Shown here: positions 18,450 to 26,383 of the stretch, piece by piece
Layout: every line of letters starts with the position of its first letter
Numbering within the stretch: the stretch's first letter is position 1
Source: an uncultured Clostridia bacterium
GTDB taxonomy: Bacteria > Bacillota > Clostridia > Christensenellales > Borkfalkiaceae
NCBI GenBank assembly: GCA_947628505.1
Contig: CANRAD010000005.1
Span: 30,831-94,830, forward strand
Direction: 5' to 3'
Length of the DNA: 64,000 nucleotides
Made by a program: the position numbers and the translations under genes
The notes under the pieces: generated by a model
What the model was told of the DNA's origin: nothing
The model's database searches: none
Seen by the model: only the letters and a program-made list of their open reading frames with translations

Positions 18450-19296
18450 AAGTATGAAACATTGTACCGCTGCCTTCAACCGACAATATTTCAACCAATA
18501 TGGAATGAGCAACCCTTCCGTCGGTTATGAAAACTTTGTTAACCCCACGGCGGATAGCCTCTTTGCAACATTCTATTTTGGGAATCATTCCTCCGGAGAT
18601 TATTCCCTGTTTTACAAGCGCCGGAATATCGGAAACGTAAACCTTTTTAATGAGACTCGAAGGATCGTTTTTGTCGCGCATCAATCCTTTAATGTCTGTC
18701 ATCAATATGAGACTTTCGGCTCCGAGCGCACCGGATATGGCCGCGGCCGCCGTATCGGCGTTTACATTATATGTATTGCCCTCGTCGTCATATCCTATGG
18801 TCGATATAACCGGAATGTATCCGAGATTGAGCAAATCGTTTACAACCGACGTATCGATTGAAACCACTTTACCCACATAGCCCAAAGATTCATCCTGCTT
18901 CTCGCATTTCAACATATGTCCGTCTTGTCCGCAAAGTCCCACTGCTTTACCGCCGTTACGCTCCAACAAATCTACGAGCGATTTATTTACCTTGCCGGCA
19001 AGCACCATTCGAACTATCTCGGCCGTTTCGGCGTCCGTATACCTCAAACCGTTTATAAATTCAGAAGTTTTTCCCATTTTTTCAATGGTTTGAGTTATCT
19101 CGGGACCGCCGCCGTGAACTAAAACGACTTTTATGCCCAGCAAATTGAGAACAACCAAATCGCGCATAACGGAAGATTTAAGCGTATCGTCCGTCATCGC
19201 GTTGCCGCCGTATTTCACGACCAAAATTTTATTGAAATATTTCTTTATATAAGGCACGGCCTCTAAAAGAAATTCGGCTTGTTCCAATTTATCCAT
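18448..19296 (-). CDS. argB: Acetylglutamate kinase
   Basis: Phosphorylates N-acetylglutamate. The amino-acid kinase fold shows KYGGNAM near the N-terminus and VHGGGPEI near residue 65, with conserved TDIKGLM and ISGGMIPK segments further on. At 282 residues it lacks a long N-terminal helix extension, so hexameric arginine feedback inhibition is uncertain. It directly abuts argJ (argJ stop 19297, argB start 19296). Confidence 0.96.
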   Translation of the reverse strand: MDKLEQAEFLLEAVPYIKKYFNKILVVKYGGNAMTDDTLKSSVMRDLVVLNLLGIKVVLVHGGGPEITQTIEKMGKTSEFINGLRYTDAETAEIVRMVLAGKVNKSLVDLLERNGGKAVGLCGQDGHMLKCEKQDESLGYVGKVVSIDTSVVNDLLNLGYIPVISTIGYDDEGNTYNVNADTAAAAISGALGAESLILMTDIKGLMRDKNDPSSLIKKVYVSDIPALVKQGIISGGMIPKIECCKEAIRRGVNKVFITDGRVAHSILVEILSVEGSGTMFHT

Positions 19297-20517
19297 TTAA
19301 GTTCTGTAATCTCCGTTAATCTTCACGTAATCGTATGTCAAATCGCAACCCCACGCCACTGCTTTGCATGAGCCGAGATTTAAATTTACGTTAATATCGA
19401 TTTCGTCTTCGCTGAGCACTTGTTTTGCAAACTCTTCGGAAAAATCCACGCCGTAGCCCTGTCTGCATACCGGCAATCGTCCTGCGCAGGAAACAAAATC
19501 GAGGTCGATTTTCAAAGGGTTGACTTTTTCGCCCGAATAGCCTATGGCGCAAAGCACCCTGCCCCAATTGGCGTCGGCGCCGAACATCGCCGCCTTTACG
19601 AGAGACGATTTAATAATTGTTTTGGCAACGGTTTTGGCCATTTTGACGCTTTTTGCGCCTTTAACGTTACATTCAATAAGTTTAGTGGCGCCCTCGCCGT
19701 CTTTCGCAATCATTTTGGAAAGTTTGACCGTACAATAGTGAAGCGCCTTCTTGAATATTTTTAAATCGGGGCAATCGCCCGAAATCTCTTTGTTGCCCGC
19801 AAGACCGTTGCACATTATGCAACAAGTATCGTTAGTGGATTGATCCCCGTCCACGCTTATCATATTGAATGAACTTCTCACGTCTTCGGAAAGCGCGGCT
19901 TGAAGGATATCCGGCGATATGGCGACATCGCTTGTAAGGAATATCAGATTTGTCGCCATATTGGGGCAAACCATGCCGATACCCTTGGCTATCGCGCCTA
20001 TTCTGCACAATTTGCCGCCTATTTCAAATTCGACGGCAACCGACTTGGGCACGAGATCCGTAGTCATAATAGCTTCGTTCGCGGAAACCGAGTTGTCGCC
20101 CAAAGAGGCCACAAGCTCGTCCATTCCGTTTTTGATGGGCTCTATTTCAAGCCTTTGACCTATAACTCCCGTTGAAGCAACGATAACTTTATCTGCCGGA
20201 ACGCCGCACTTTTCTTCAACGAGCGCGCACATTCCGTTGGCAATTTCAATGCCGTTGGCATTGCATGTGTTTGCGTTACCGCTGTTGCATATAATCGCTT
20301 GCGCTCTGCCGTTACGGCTTATGTGCTCGCGCGTTACGATAACCGGCGCGCCCTGAACAATATTGCTTGTGTATACGCCCGCCGCCGAACATTCCACTTC
20401 GCTCAAAATAAGCGCAAGATCTTTTTTCGTTTTGTTTTTTCTTATTCCGCAATGTATCCCGCTCGCTTTAAAGCCTTTGGGGGCGCAAACTCCGCCGTCT
20501 ACTTCTTTAAATTTCAT
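19297..20517 (-). CDS. argJ: Glutamate N-acetyltransferase ArgJ
   Basis: Recycles the acetyl group from acetylornithine to glutamate. Some ArgJ enzymes also use acetyl-CoA, which would explain the lack of argA here. The self-cleavage and nucleophile site is recognisable as GMVCPNMATNLIF; the usual motif is PNMATML, so Thr is kept and the next residues vary. GADANWGR, typical of the second subunit, is also present. I place the start at the ATG at 20517 (MKFKEVDGGVCAPKGF), 1 nt after the argC stop, rather than the track start at 20541, which would overlap argC. That gives 406 residues. Confidence 0.94.
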   Translation of the reverse strand: MKFKEVDGGVCAPKGFKASGIHCGIRKNKTKKDLALILSEVECSAAGVYTSNIVQGAPVIVTREHISRNGRAQAIICNSGNANTCNANGIEIANGMCALVEEKCGVPADKVIVASTGVIGQRLEIEPIKNGMDELVASLGDNSVSANEAIMTTDLVPKSVAVEFEIGGKLCRIGAIAKGIGMVCPNMATNLIFLTSDVAISPDILQAALSEDVRSSFNMISVDGDQSTNDTCCIMCNGLAGNKEISGDCPDLKIFKKALHYCTVKLSKMIAKDGEGATKLIECNVKGAKSVKMAKTVAKTIIKSSLVKAAMFGADANWGRVLCAIGYSGEKVNPLKIDLDFVSCAGRLPVCRQGYGVDFSEEFAKQVLSEDEIDINVNLNLGSCKAVAWGCDLTYDYVKINGDYRT

Positions 20518-20518
20518 C

Positions 20519-21448
20519 TTATATTGACACTCTTTCGTCAAGCCCGAGCATAATATTCATATTTTGAATAGCCGCTCCCGAGGCTCCTTTACCTAAATTA
20601 TCGAAAACGGCAGCAATAAATATCTGCTCGCTGTTTCCGCTTACGTATATTTTCAGTTCATTCGTTCCCGCCAGAGAATTTGCCGCAAGGAACGTCGGAA
20701 TTTCATCTTCATTCGCCACAGAGACGTAATTCTGTCTCGCATAGTACTCTGCATACATCTCTCTGAGAGCCTTTACCGTGGCTTTTTTGTCCATTAGCCG
20801 CACATGAAGCGGTACAGATACAGACATTCCGCAGTAATAATCGCATATAACCGGACAGAATATCGGCGATTGGGAAAGACCGCATTCGCGCACCATCTCC
20901 GGCAAATGTTTATGAGCAAGTCCCAAAGCGTAATGCCTTGGAGCCTTATAGAACTCATCCCTTTCGTTTGACTCGTAAACGGCGATAGTCTTTTTGCCTG
21001 CACCGGAATATCCGGAAAGTCCGAAAGCCGTAAAAGGATAGCTGTCGGCGACAATTCCGTTTTTTATCAACGGAGCGACAACAGAGATAAAGCCCGTCGC
21101 ATAGCACCCGGGATTTGCCAACCGTTTGGCTGCCGCTATTTCACGTCTTCTCTCTTCCGATATCTCCGGGAACCCGTACACCCATTCGGGATTGGTTCTG
21201 TGCGCCGTCGAGGCGTCGATTATCTTAACTTCGGGATTTTCGACAAGCGACACGGCTTCTCTTGCCGCATCGTCAGGCAAGCACAGAAAACAAATATCGG
21301 CAGAATTCAGATACTCGGCTCGCGCCTTTATATCTTTCCTTTTATCCTCGGGCAAAACAAGCAGTTGTACGTCGTCTCTCTTTTCAAGCCGATCATATAT
21401 CTGTAAACCCGTCGTGCCCTCTCTGCCGTCAATAAAAACTTTGAACAT
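20519..21448 (-). CDS. argC: N-acetyl-gamma-glutamyl-phosphate reductase, short (type 2) form
   Basis: Reduces acetylglutamyl phosphate to the semialdehyde with NADPH. The sequence begins FKVFIDGREGTTGLQIYDRL and is 309 residues long. This matches the less common short form rather than the roughly 345-residue form with GATGYxG. The catalytic Cys lies in ANPGCYATGFI. Its ATG shares one base with the argG stop. The neighbouring arg genes make the assignment firm. Confidence 0.94.
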   Translation of the reverse strand: MFKVFIDGREGTTGLQIYDRLEKRDDVQLLVLPEDKRKDIKARAEYLNSADICFLCLPDDAAREAVSLVENPEVKIIDASTAHRTNPEWVYGFPEISEERRREIAAAKRLANPGCYATGFISVVAPLIKNGIVADSYPFTAFGLSGYSGAGKKTIAVYESNERDEFYKAPRHYALGLAHKHLPEMVRECGLSQSPIFCPVICDYYCGMSVSVPLHVRLMDKKATVKALREMYAEYYARQNYVSVANEDEIPTFLAANSLAGTNELKIYVSGNSEQIFIAAVFDNLGKGASGAAIQNMNIMLGLDERVSI

Positions 21449-22674
21449 TACTTTAACTTTTTATTTTCGAGAAGCGCTTTTACTTTAATGGGCAATCCGA
21501 AAAGGTTGATAAATCCTTGCGAATCCATCTGATTATAGCAATTATCTTCTCCGAAAGTCGCGATATCTTCACTGTAAAGCGAGTAAGGCGAAATAATGCC
21601 GGCATTGATGATATTGCCCTTATAAATTTTAAGTTTAACATCGCCCGTTACCGTTTCCTGCGTTTTATCGACGAACGCGTCAAGCGCTTCGCGCAAGGGC
21701 GTAAACCACTGGCCGTCGTAAACCATCTCGCCGTATTTGATGGCAATCAGTTGTTTATAATGCTGAGTAGCTTTATCGAGACAAATCGACTCCAAAAGCT
21801 CGTGCGCGGCATATAAAATAGTGCCGCCGGGAGTTTCGTATACCCCTCTGCTCTTCATTCCGACAAGTCTGTTTTCGACCATATCGACTAACCCGACGCC
21901 GTTGCTTCCGCCGACTTCGTTGAGTTTTTCTATGAGCGAAACGCTGTCGAGACATTTTCCGTCAATCGCGGTAGGAATACCCTTTTCAAAATGAATACTT
22001 ATATACGTGGGCTTGTCCGGAGCCTTCCAAGGAGATACGCCGAGTTCGAGAATCTTATCGTAATCGGGCTCGTCTGCGGGATTTTCAAGATCCAACCCCT
22101 CATGAGAAAGATGCCAAAGGTTCTTATCCTTTGAATAATTAGTCTCTCTGTTTATTTTAAGCGGAATGTTATGAGCTTCCGCATAATCGATCTCTTCATC
22201 CCTGCTCTTTATATCCCATATTCTCCAAGGGGCAATAATCTTCATTTCGGGCGCAAAGGCCTTTATTGTAAGTTCGAAACGTACCTGGTCGTTTCCTTTG
22301 CCCGTGCAGCCGTGGCATATTGCGTCTGCGCCCTCTTTTTTGGCGATTTCGACAATGCGTTTTGCGATTATAGGACGAGCAAACGAAGTGCCGAGCAGAT
22401 ATTTATTTTCATAAATCGCGCCCGCTTTCATTGTGGGATATATGTAATCTTCGATAAACTCTTTTTTCAAGTCCAGAACATACAATTTCGAGGCGCCTGT
22501 CTTTTTGGCCTTTTCTTCAAGACCGTCAAGTTCCGTAGTCTGCCCCACGTCGCCGGACACCGCAATAACTTCGCAATTGTCGTAATTTTCTTTGAGCCAG
22601 GGAATGATAATCGAAGTATCAAGCCCGCCGGAATATGCAAGAACTACCTTTTTGATCTGTTTTTCCACAAACAT
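21448..22674 (-). CDS. argG: Argininosuccinate synthase
   Basis: Joins citrulline and aspartate using ATP. The N-terminal PP-loop is [31 protein letters not shown] and [10 protein letters not shown] are also family-typical. The 408-residue length is normal. It is the first gene of the operon: a strong promoter lies about 50 nt upstream and AGAAGG precedes the ATG. argH, the next enzyme in the pathway, is not in this window. Confidence 0.97.
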   Translation of the reverse strand: MFVEKQIKKVVLAYSGGLDTSIIIPWLKENYDNCEVIAVSGDVGQTTELDGLEEKAKKTGASKLYVLDLKKEFIEDYIYPTMKAGAIYENKYLLGTSFARPIIAKRIVEIAKKEGADAICHGCTGKGNDQVRFELTIKAFAPEMKIIAPWRIWDIKSRDEEIDYAEAHNIPLKINRETNYSKDKNLWHLSHEGLDLENPADEPDYDKILELGVSPWKAPDKPTYISIHFEKGIPTAIDGKCLDSVSLIEKLNEVGGSNGVGLVDMVENRLVGMKSRGVYETPGGTILYAAHELLESICLDKATQHYKQLIAIKYGEMVYDGQWFTPLREALDAFVDKTQETVTGDVKLKIYKGNIINAGIISPYSLYSEDIATFGEDNCYNQMDSQGFINLFGLPIKVKALLENKKLK

Positions 22675-22724
22675 ACCTTCTTTGAATTTCTACATTTCGG
22701 GCGTATGCCCGTAAACCTTATGCA

Positions 22725-22753
22725 ATTATATACTAACAGCATTTTCAAGTCAA
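22725..22753 (-). promoter_or_regulatory. SigmaA promoter of the argG-thiI operon
   Basis: TTGACT (22748-22753), 17-nt spacer, TATAAT (22725-22730), read on the minus strand. The leader then contains the small hairpin CGGGCATACGCCCG before the argG ribosome binding site. Confidence 0.85.
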
Positions 22754-22794
22754 GCAAATACACGTCCGATTATAATAATTTTAAAATTCATTTT

Positions 22795-22808
22795 TGAATA
22801 ATATTTCA
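22795..22808. promoter_or_regulatory. ArgR/AhrC-like box upstream of argG
   Basis: TGAATAATATTTCA differs at two positions from the clostridial/Bacillus ARG-box core TGAATAATTATTCA. A further half-site, TTCATTTTTGAA, overlaps it. It lies about 42 bp upstream of the -35 box, farther than a simple steric repressor site. Confidence 0.45.
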
Positions 22809-22876
22809 TAATTTATCAAATAGTGCATATTTATTTAAAAAATACGGGCTATTCGGAATAATTATAATTTACCCTA

Positions 22877-23515
22877 TCAATAAAGCGAAATTAAAAAATT
22901 GTAGCCGGCAAGCGCCTTTTTCAGCGCCTTGTAACGGGGCTCGTATTTAGCTACCAAAGCCCAAAACGCCGCCGAATGATTATAGCAGATGGTGTGGCAG
23001 ATTTCATGTACGATAACGTATTTTTGAAGCTCCGGAGGCAACATGAAAAGAATGTAATTGAATATGAGATTATTTGCCGCGTCGCAACACCCCCATCGCC
23101 CCTTGTAATTCTTGATTTTTACGCTTGACGGTTTCATAGCCATCAACTCGGCGTTGCGATAAACATTCTCGATAAAAGACTCTGAAAAGCAAGCCTTGTA
23201 CAATTCAGATATGTCGTCGACGCTTCTGACGTAAATCGCGTCGCTGCCCACGCGATTCTCGTCGCAAAAAACAAGCGGGAATTTTTCTCCGTTAAGATAG
23301 ACGGCGCGATACTCAATGACGTCGTCGTTATCCGCCAATCGCTCGGCATTGCGCTTTACGACTTTATCTATCCAGCCCATTTTTTCTGAAAGATATTTTT
23401 CGACTACGGTTATATGCATAGTCCACGGACAATGCACGGTTATCTTATTTTCAGAAGATATATTGATTGAGACGCTCTTTCTTGCCGAACGGATTATTTC
23501 GTATTTATATTTCAT
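22877..23515 (-). CDS. YgjP-type zinc metallopeptidase (DUF45/M48-like)
   Basis: Predicted cytoplasmic zinc protease of unknown substrate. The active-site helix VIVHEICHTICYNHSAAFW holds HExxH, with the downstream KALKKAL tail typical of YgjP. The KGRWGCCDAANNLIFN block matches the family's GSCSxxGxLxLN-like segment in degenerate form. I chose the ATG at 23515 (MKYKYEIIRSARKS) because the track start at 23557 lies deep in the upstream gene. With it the genes overlap by 11 nt and the product is 212 residues. Co-transcribed with the acyl-ACP thioesterase; no functional link is obvious. Confidence 0.82.
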   Translation of the reverse strand: MKYKYEIIRSARKSVSINISSENKITVHCPWTMHITVVEKYLSEKMGWIDKVVKRNAERLADNDDVIEYRAVYLNGEKFPLVFCDENRVGSDAIYVRSVDDISELYKACFSESFIENVYRNAELMAMKPSSVKIKNYKGRWGCCDAANNLIFNYILFMLPPELQKYVIVHEICHTICYNHSAAFWALVAKYEPRYKALKKALAGYNFLISLY

Positions 23516-24236
23516 CTGTCTCGACCTTGAATTGTACGCGAAGCTCATCGCCGACACTGCCCTCTACAATAATACAGCCGTCGACGTCCTGTCTGTAAAT
23601 ATCGAGCACTTCTCCCAATTTGCATTGCTTTACGTAAGTAACCTGCATTCGCTTGATAAATTTGCCTTTCAACTCTTCAAGCGTAAAAGCGTCAAGCATG
23701 AAATCGGCATATTTTGTATTATTTACGTGAAAATAATGGTCGTAGTCTGACAAGGCGATTTTGCGGGAAAAAATCTTTGCGGCTTTATCGGCGGCAGGAA
23801 TCTTCCAAGAATTGAACGCTATGCTCCTCTCGGTATTATAACTATCGAAGAAATGTTCGTCGAAGAAAGCGGAAATCGGAGACATCGAGAAAGTTTTCAT
23901 ATCTACCATGCACCAACGTGAAGTTCCCGCGCCTATTTTCTCTCCCGAAGAATAGAGTTCGTAATCCCTCAAAAAAATCATATATTTAGGGCGGAGCGGC
24001 CATGTGTGCACTTCGAGAGCTTCGCCGAGCTTGACCGGACGAACAAATTCAAGATACCAATTGGCTACGATAAAGCCGAGATCCTTTTTCGAAATGACGT
24101 TGTACCCGAAACCGAGTTCGTCGGCAGAAAAACAAGCTGATTCTTCGAGAAAAGACAATAGCGACGACGGCTTTAAATTGTCGTATACATCTACGTCCGT
24201 ATATCTTATCTCGTATTTATGAATATTTCTATACAT
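23505..24236 (-). CDS. Acyl-ACP thioesterase (FatA/FatB type, bacterial)
   Basis: Hydrolyses acyl-ACP to release free fatty acids. A double hot-dog fold is predicted: the first half begins with YRNIHKYEIRYTDVDVYDNL, and the second holds the conserved HYFHVNNTKYADFMLD, which matches the plant FatA/FatB N-x-H-V-N-N catalytic region. The 243-residue length is standard for bacterial members. AAGGAA lies 5 nt before the ATG. It overlaps the YgjP gene and is divergent from the PadR regulator, which could control it; that is inference only. Confidence 0.88.
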   Translation of the reverse strand: MYRNIHKYEIRYTDVDVYDNLKPSSLLSFLEESACFSADELGFGYNVISKKDLGFIVANWYLEFVRPVKLGEALEVHTWPLRPKYMIFLRDYELYSSGEKIGAGTSRWCMVDMKTFSMSPISAFFDEHFFDSYNTERSIAFNSWKIPAADKAAKIFSRKIALSDYDHYFHVNNTKYADFMLDAFTLEELKGKFIKRMQVTYVKQCKLGEVLDIYRQDVDGCIIVEGSVGDELRVQFKVETDEI

Positions 24237-24360
24237 ACGGTTCCTTGCAATCCTCTACAATTTGTATTATCAATATTTTAACATTTTCTTTGCCAAAAGT
24301 CCAATAAACTGCAACATAAACAATAAATTATGTGTGGCATAGTACTTTTTACATTTCAAA

Positions 24361-24393
24361 ATATTGACAATATATGGTATCTCGTGCTATAAT
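24361..24393 (+). promoter_or_regulatory. Promoter of the padR-flavodoxin unit with a palindrome on the -35
   Basis: TTGACA (24364-24369), 18-nt spacer, TATAAT (24388-24393). The -35 sits in the perfect 13-bp palindrome ATATTGACAATAT (24361-24373), a plausible operator. The ORF-track start codon for the regulator is this -35 TTG, so the track start is wrong. Confidence 0.75.
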
Positions 24394-24420
24394 AAATACA
24401 AATTACGGAGGAAAAACACT

Positions 24421-25875
24421 TTGGAAGACAAAAATTTTGAGCCGGACCAAAACGGTGAAGAAAATGCCGCTTCAAGCGGGGACGAAGAAGTAAAAACCGG
24501 TATCAGCGCAGATCTGATAAGAGGGCATATAAATACAATTATTCTTCGCACTCTTTACGAGCGGGATAAATACGGCTATGAAATAATCGAAGAAATCGAA
24601 TCCAAAAGTCATGGCCAATATACGCTCAAACAACCTACGCTTTACAGCGCTTTGAAGCGTCTGGAAAGTCAGGGCTATATAAACGCATATTGGAAGAACG
24701 ACGAAGTTTCGCAGGGCGGCAGAAGAAAATACTACACTCTGACCGACAGCGGCCGTGAAATAACCGAAAGAAATCAAGCCGAATGGGAATATTCGAGAAC
24801 GGTCATCGACAATTTGATTTCAGATAAAAATTTCGATTTTTCACAGCCCGCCCCCTCCGCCGTCGATTTCAAAATCCTTAAAAACTCGACGACGCGCGTT
24901 CCCACCAATAGGGACGACGCGGATAATAAAGACGATAGCGAATCCGCACAGCGTGAAGTCAGCTATGACGAACCTTCCAAAGAGCATATCGTGGAAATCG
25001 TTCACGAAGAAAGGCCTACGGAAATCGTAACCGAAAGCAAGAGAGACGCCGAAATTGAAAATGTTGAGGACGTGCCGAGCAGAAAAGACGACGTTGAAGA
25101 AACTCACGAAGAAATGAGCGAGGAACAAAAGCGTCTCGTTCATGAAAATTACATGAAGCTCATTTCCGAACCCGTAAACGAGCAAAATAACGAAGCCCCT
25201 TATGCCGATACGCTCGATACAGACAAACTTATATATAACAATCGCCCCGATACGGAACGCGATTACCGAAATTTAATAAACAATCTGTTTATGAAAACGA
25301 TTAAGGCGCCCGTTGAAAGCTCTTCTCCGGCTCCCGTTTCCCCGCGCACATTTGAACCTGCCAACGAAATCATAAAAACGCGCACGGTTAAAATCGACGA
25401 CGAGGCAATGAAGGCAAACAACGACGGCCTTACGGTCAATCCCTCCGAATACGTTGTTTCCGGTTCACGCAGAAAGAGATATAACCGCGGAAGCACAATG
25501 TTCAAGTGTTCGCTTATTATTGCGGTTATAATGCTTCTCGAATTTGCGCTTTGCCTTATATTTAAAAAAGAATTGGGCGTATCGCTTGCCTATCCCTTTG
25601 TGATTTTTGCGCTTGCCGGCGCGCAGGTGCTCATATTCGGAGTGCTCTGCTATACCGACATAGGCAAGAGCTCACGAAAACCCACAACGTTAATATATCT
25701 CTCGGCCTGCATTATAATTTGCATTATCTGCATACTGATAATATTCATAACCTCGCTTCTCTTAAACGTTAATTTCTCGTCGGCGGGAGACATAATGGCA
25801 AAAATAGTTGTTCCTTGCTTCGTTGCTTTAAATATCCCTGCCTTTGCCGGATTCTTCTATCTTTTCAGTAAATAA
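24421..25875 (+). CDS. Membrane-anchored PadR-family transcriptional regulator
   Basis: Residues about 32-135 are a PadR winged helix: YGYEIIEEIE, QPTLYSALKRLESQGYI and GGRRKYYTLTDSGR are diagnostic. A low-complexity, acidic and probably disordered stretch follows (about 140-355). The last ~120 residues form four predicted transmembrane helices, beginning FKCSLIIAVIMLLEFAL. Ordinary PadR proteins are 100-200 residues and soluble; this one is 484. Start: TTG at 24421, preceded by GGAGG with 9-nt spacing. The track start at 24364 lies in the promoter. The ligand is unknown. The flavodoxin gene begins 1 nt after its stop. Confidence 0.87.
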   Translation: MEDKNFEPDQNGEENAASSGDEEVKTGISADLIRGHINTIILRTLYERDKYGYEIIEEIESKSHGQYTLKQPTLYSALKRLESQGYINAYWKNDEVSQGGRRKYYTLTDSGREITERNQAEWEYSRTVIDNLISDKNFDFSQPAPSAVDFKILKNSTTRVPTNRDDADNKDDSESAQREVSYDEPSKEHIVEIVHEERPTEIVTESKRDAEIENVEDVPSRKDDVEETHEEMSEEQKRLVHENYMKLISEPVNEQNNEAPYADTLDTDKLIYNNRPDTERDYRNLINNLFMKTIKAPVESSSPAPVSPRTFEPANEIIKTRTVKIDDEAMKANNDGLTVNPSEYVVSGSRRKRYNRGSTMFKCSLIIAVIMLLEFALCLIFKKELGVSLAYPFVIFALAGAQVLIFGVLCYTDIGKSSRKPTTLIYLSACIIICIICILIIFITSLLLNVNFSSAGDIMAKIVVPCFVALNIPAFAGFFYLFSK

Positions 25876-25876
25876 T

Positions 25877-26347
25877 ATGAAAATATTGATTATCGTTTCA
25901 TCAAAACACCGTCAAAACACTTTAAAAGTCGCCGAAGCAATGTCCGAAGCGGCTTTTGCCACCGTAGTCGAATTAGACAATATTGCCAACTACAAAATAG
26001 AAAATTATGACGTAATCGGTTTTGGCAGCGGTATTTATGCCGGAAAATTCGACAAAAAAATGATTCGGTATATAAAATCGCTCACAAACGAAAGTCATTG
26101 CACATTCGTATTTTCCACAAGCGGAACGGGCAACTACCTCAAATATAACGAAGAAACGGTTAAACTCCTTGAAAGCAAGAACAAAACCGTGCTCGGAAAT
26201 TGGGGTTGCAAAGGTCTGTGCAAATGGTTTATATTCGGTTTGATAGGCGGTATCGCCAAAGGTCATCCGGATATAAACGATTTTGAAGAAGCGCAACAAT
26301 TCATTGAAAGCGTGTCGGAAAAATATTCCGAATTAAAAACCCAATAA
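25877..26347 (+). CDS. Flavodoxin family protein
   Basis: Small FMN-binding electron carrier. It starts MKILIIVSSKHRQNT, whose phosphate loop is near residues 8-15, then GFGSGIYAGKF and STSGTGNY. NWGCKGLCKWF and IAKGHPDINDFEEA are typical of the clostridial flavodoxin-like family, while the FMN-loop sequence differs from classical T-x-T-G-x-T. The track start at 25844 lies inside padR, so I use the ATG at 25877, giving 156 residues. There is no own ribosome binding site; translational coupling to padR is likely. Partner enzyme unknown. Confidence 0.86.
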   Translation: MKILIIVSSKHRQNTLKVAEAMSEAAFATVVELDNIANYKIENYDVIGFGSGIYAGKFDKKMIRYIKSLTNESHCTFVFSTSGTGNYLKYNEETVKLLESKNKTVLGNWGCKGLCKWFIFGLIGGIAKGHPDINDFEEAQQFIESVSEKYSELKTQ

Positions 26348-26379
26348 AAAAATCCCGCCTTCGGGCGGGATTTTTTTTA
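26348..26379. terminator. Intrinsic terminator between flavodoxin and rny
   Basis: ATCCCGCC TTCG GGCGGGAT followed by eight T, flanked by A on the other side. It can serve both convergent transcripts. Confidence 0.9.
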
Positions 26380-26383
26380 TGTT

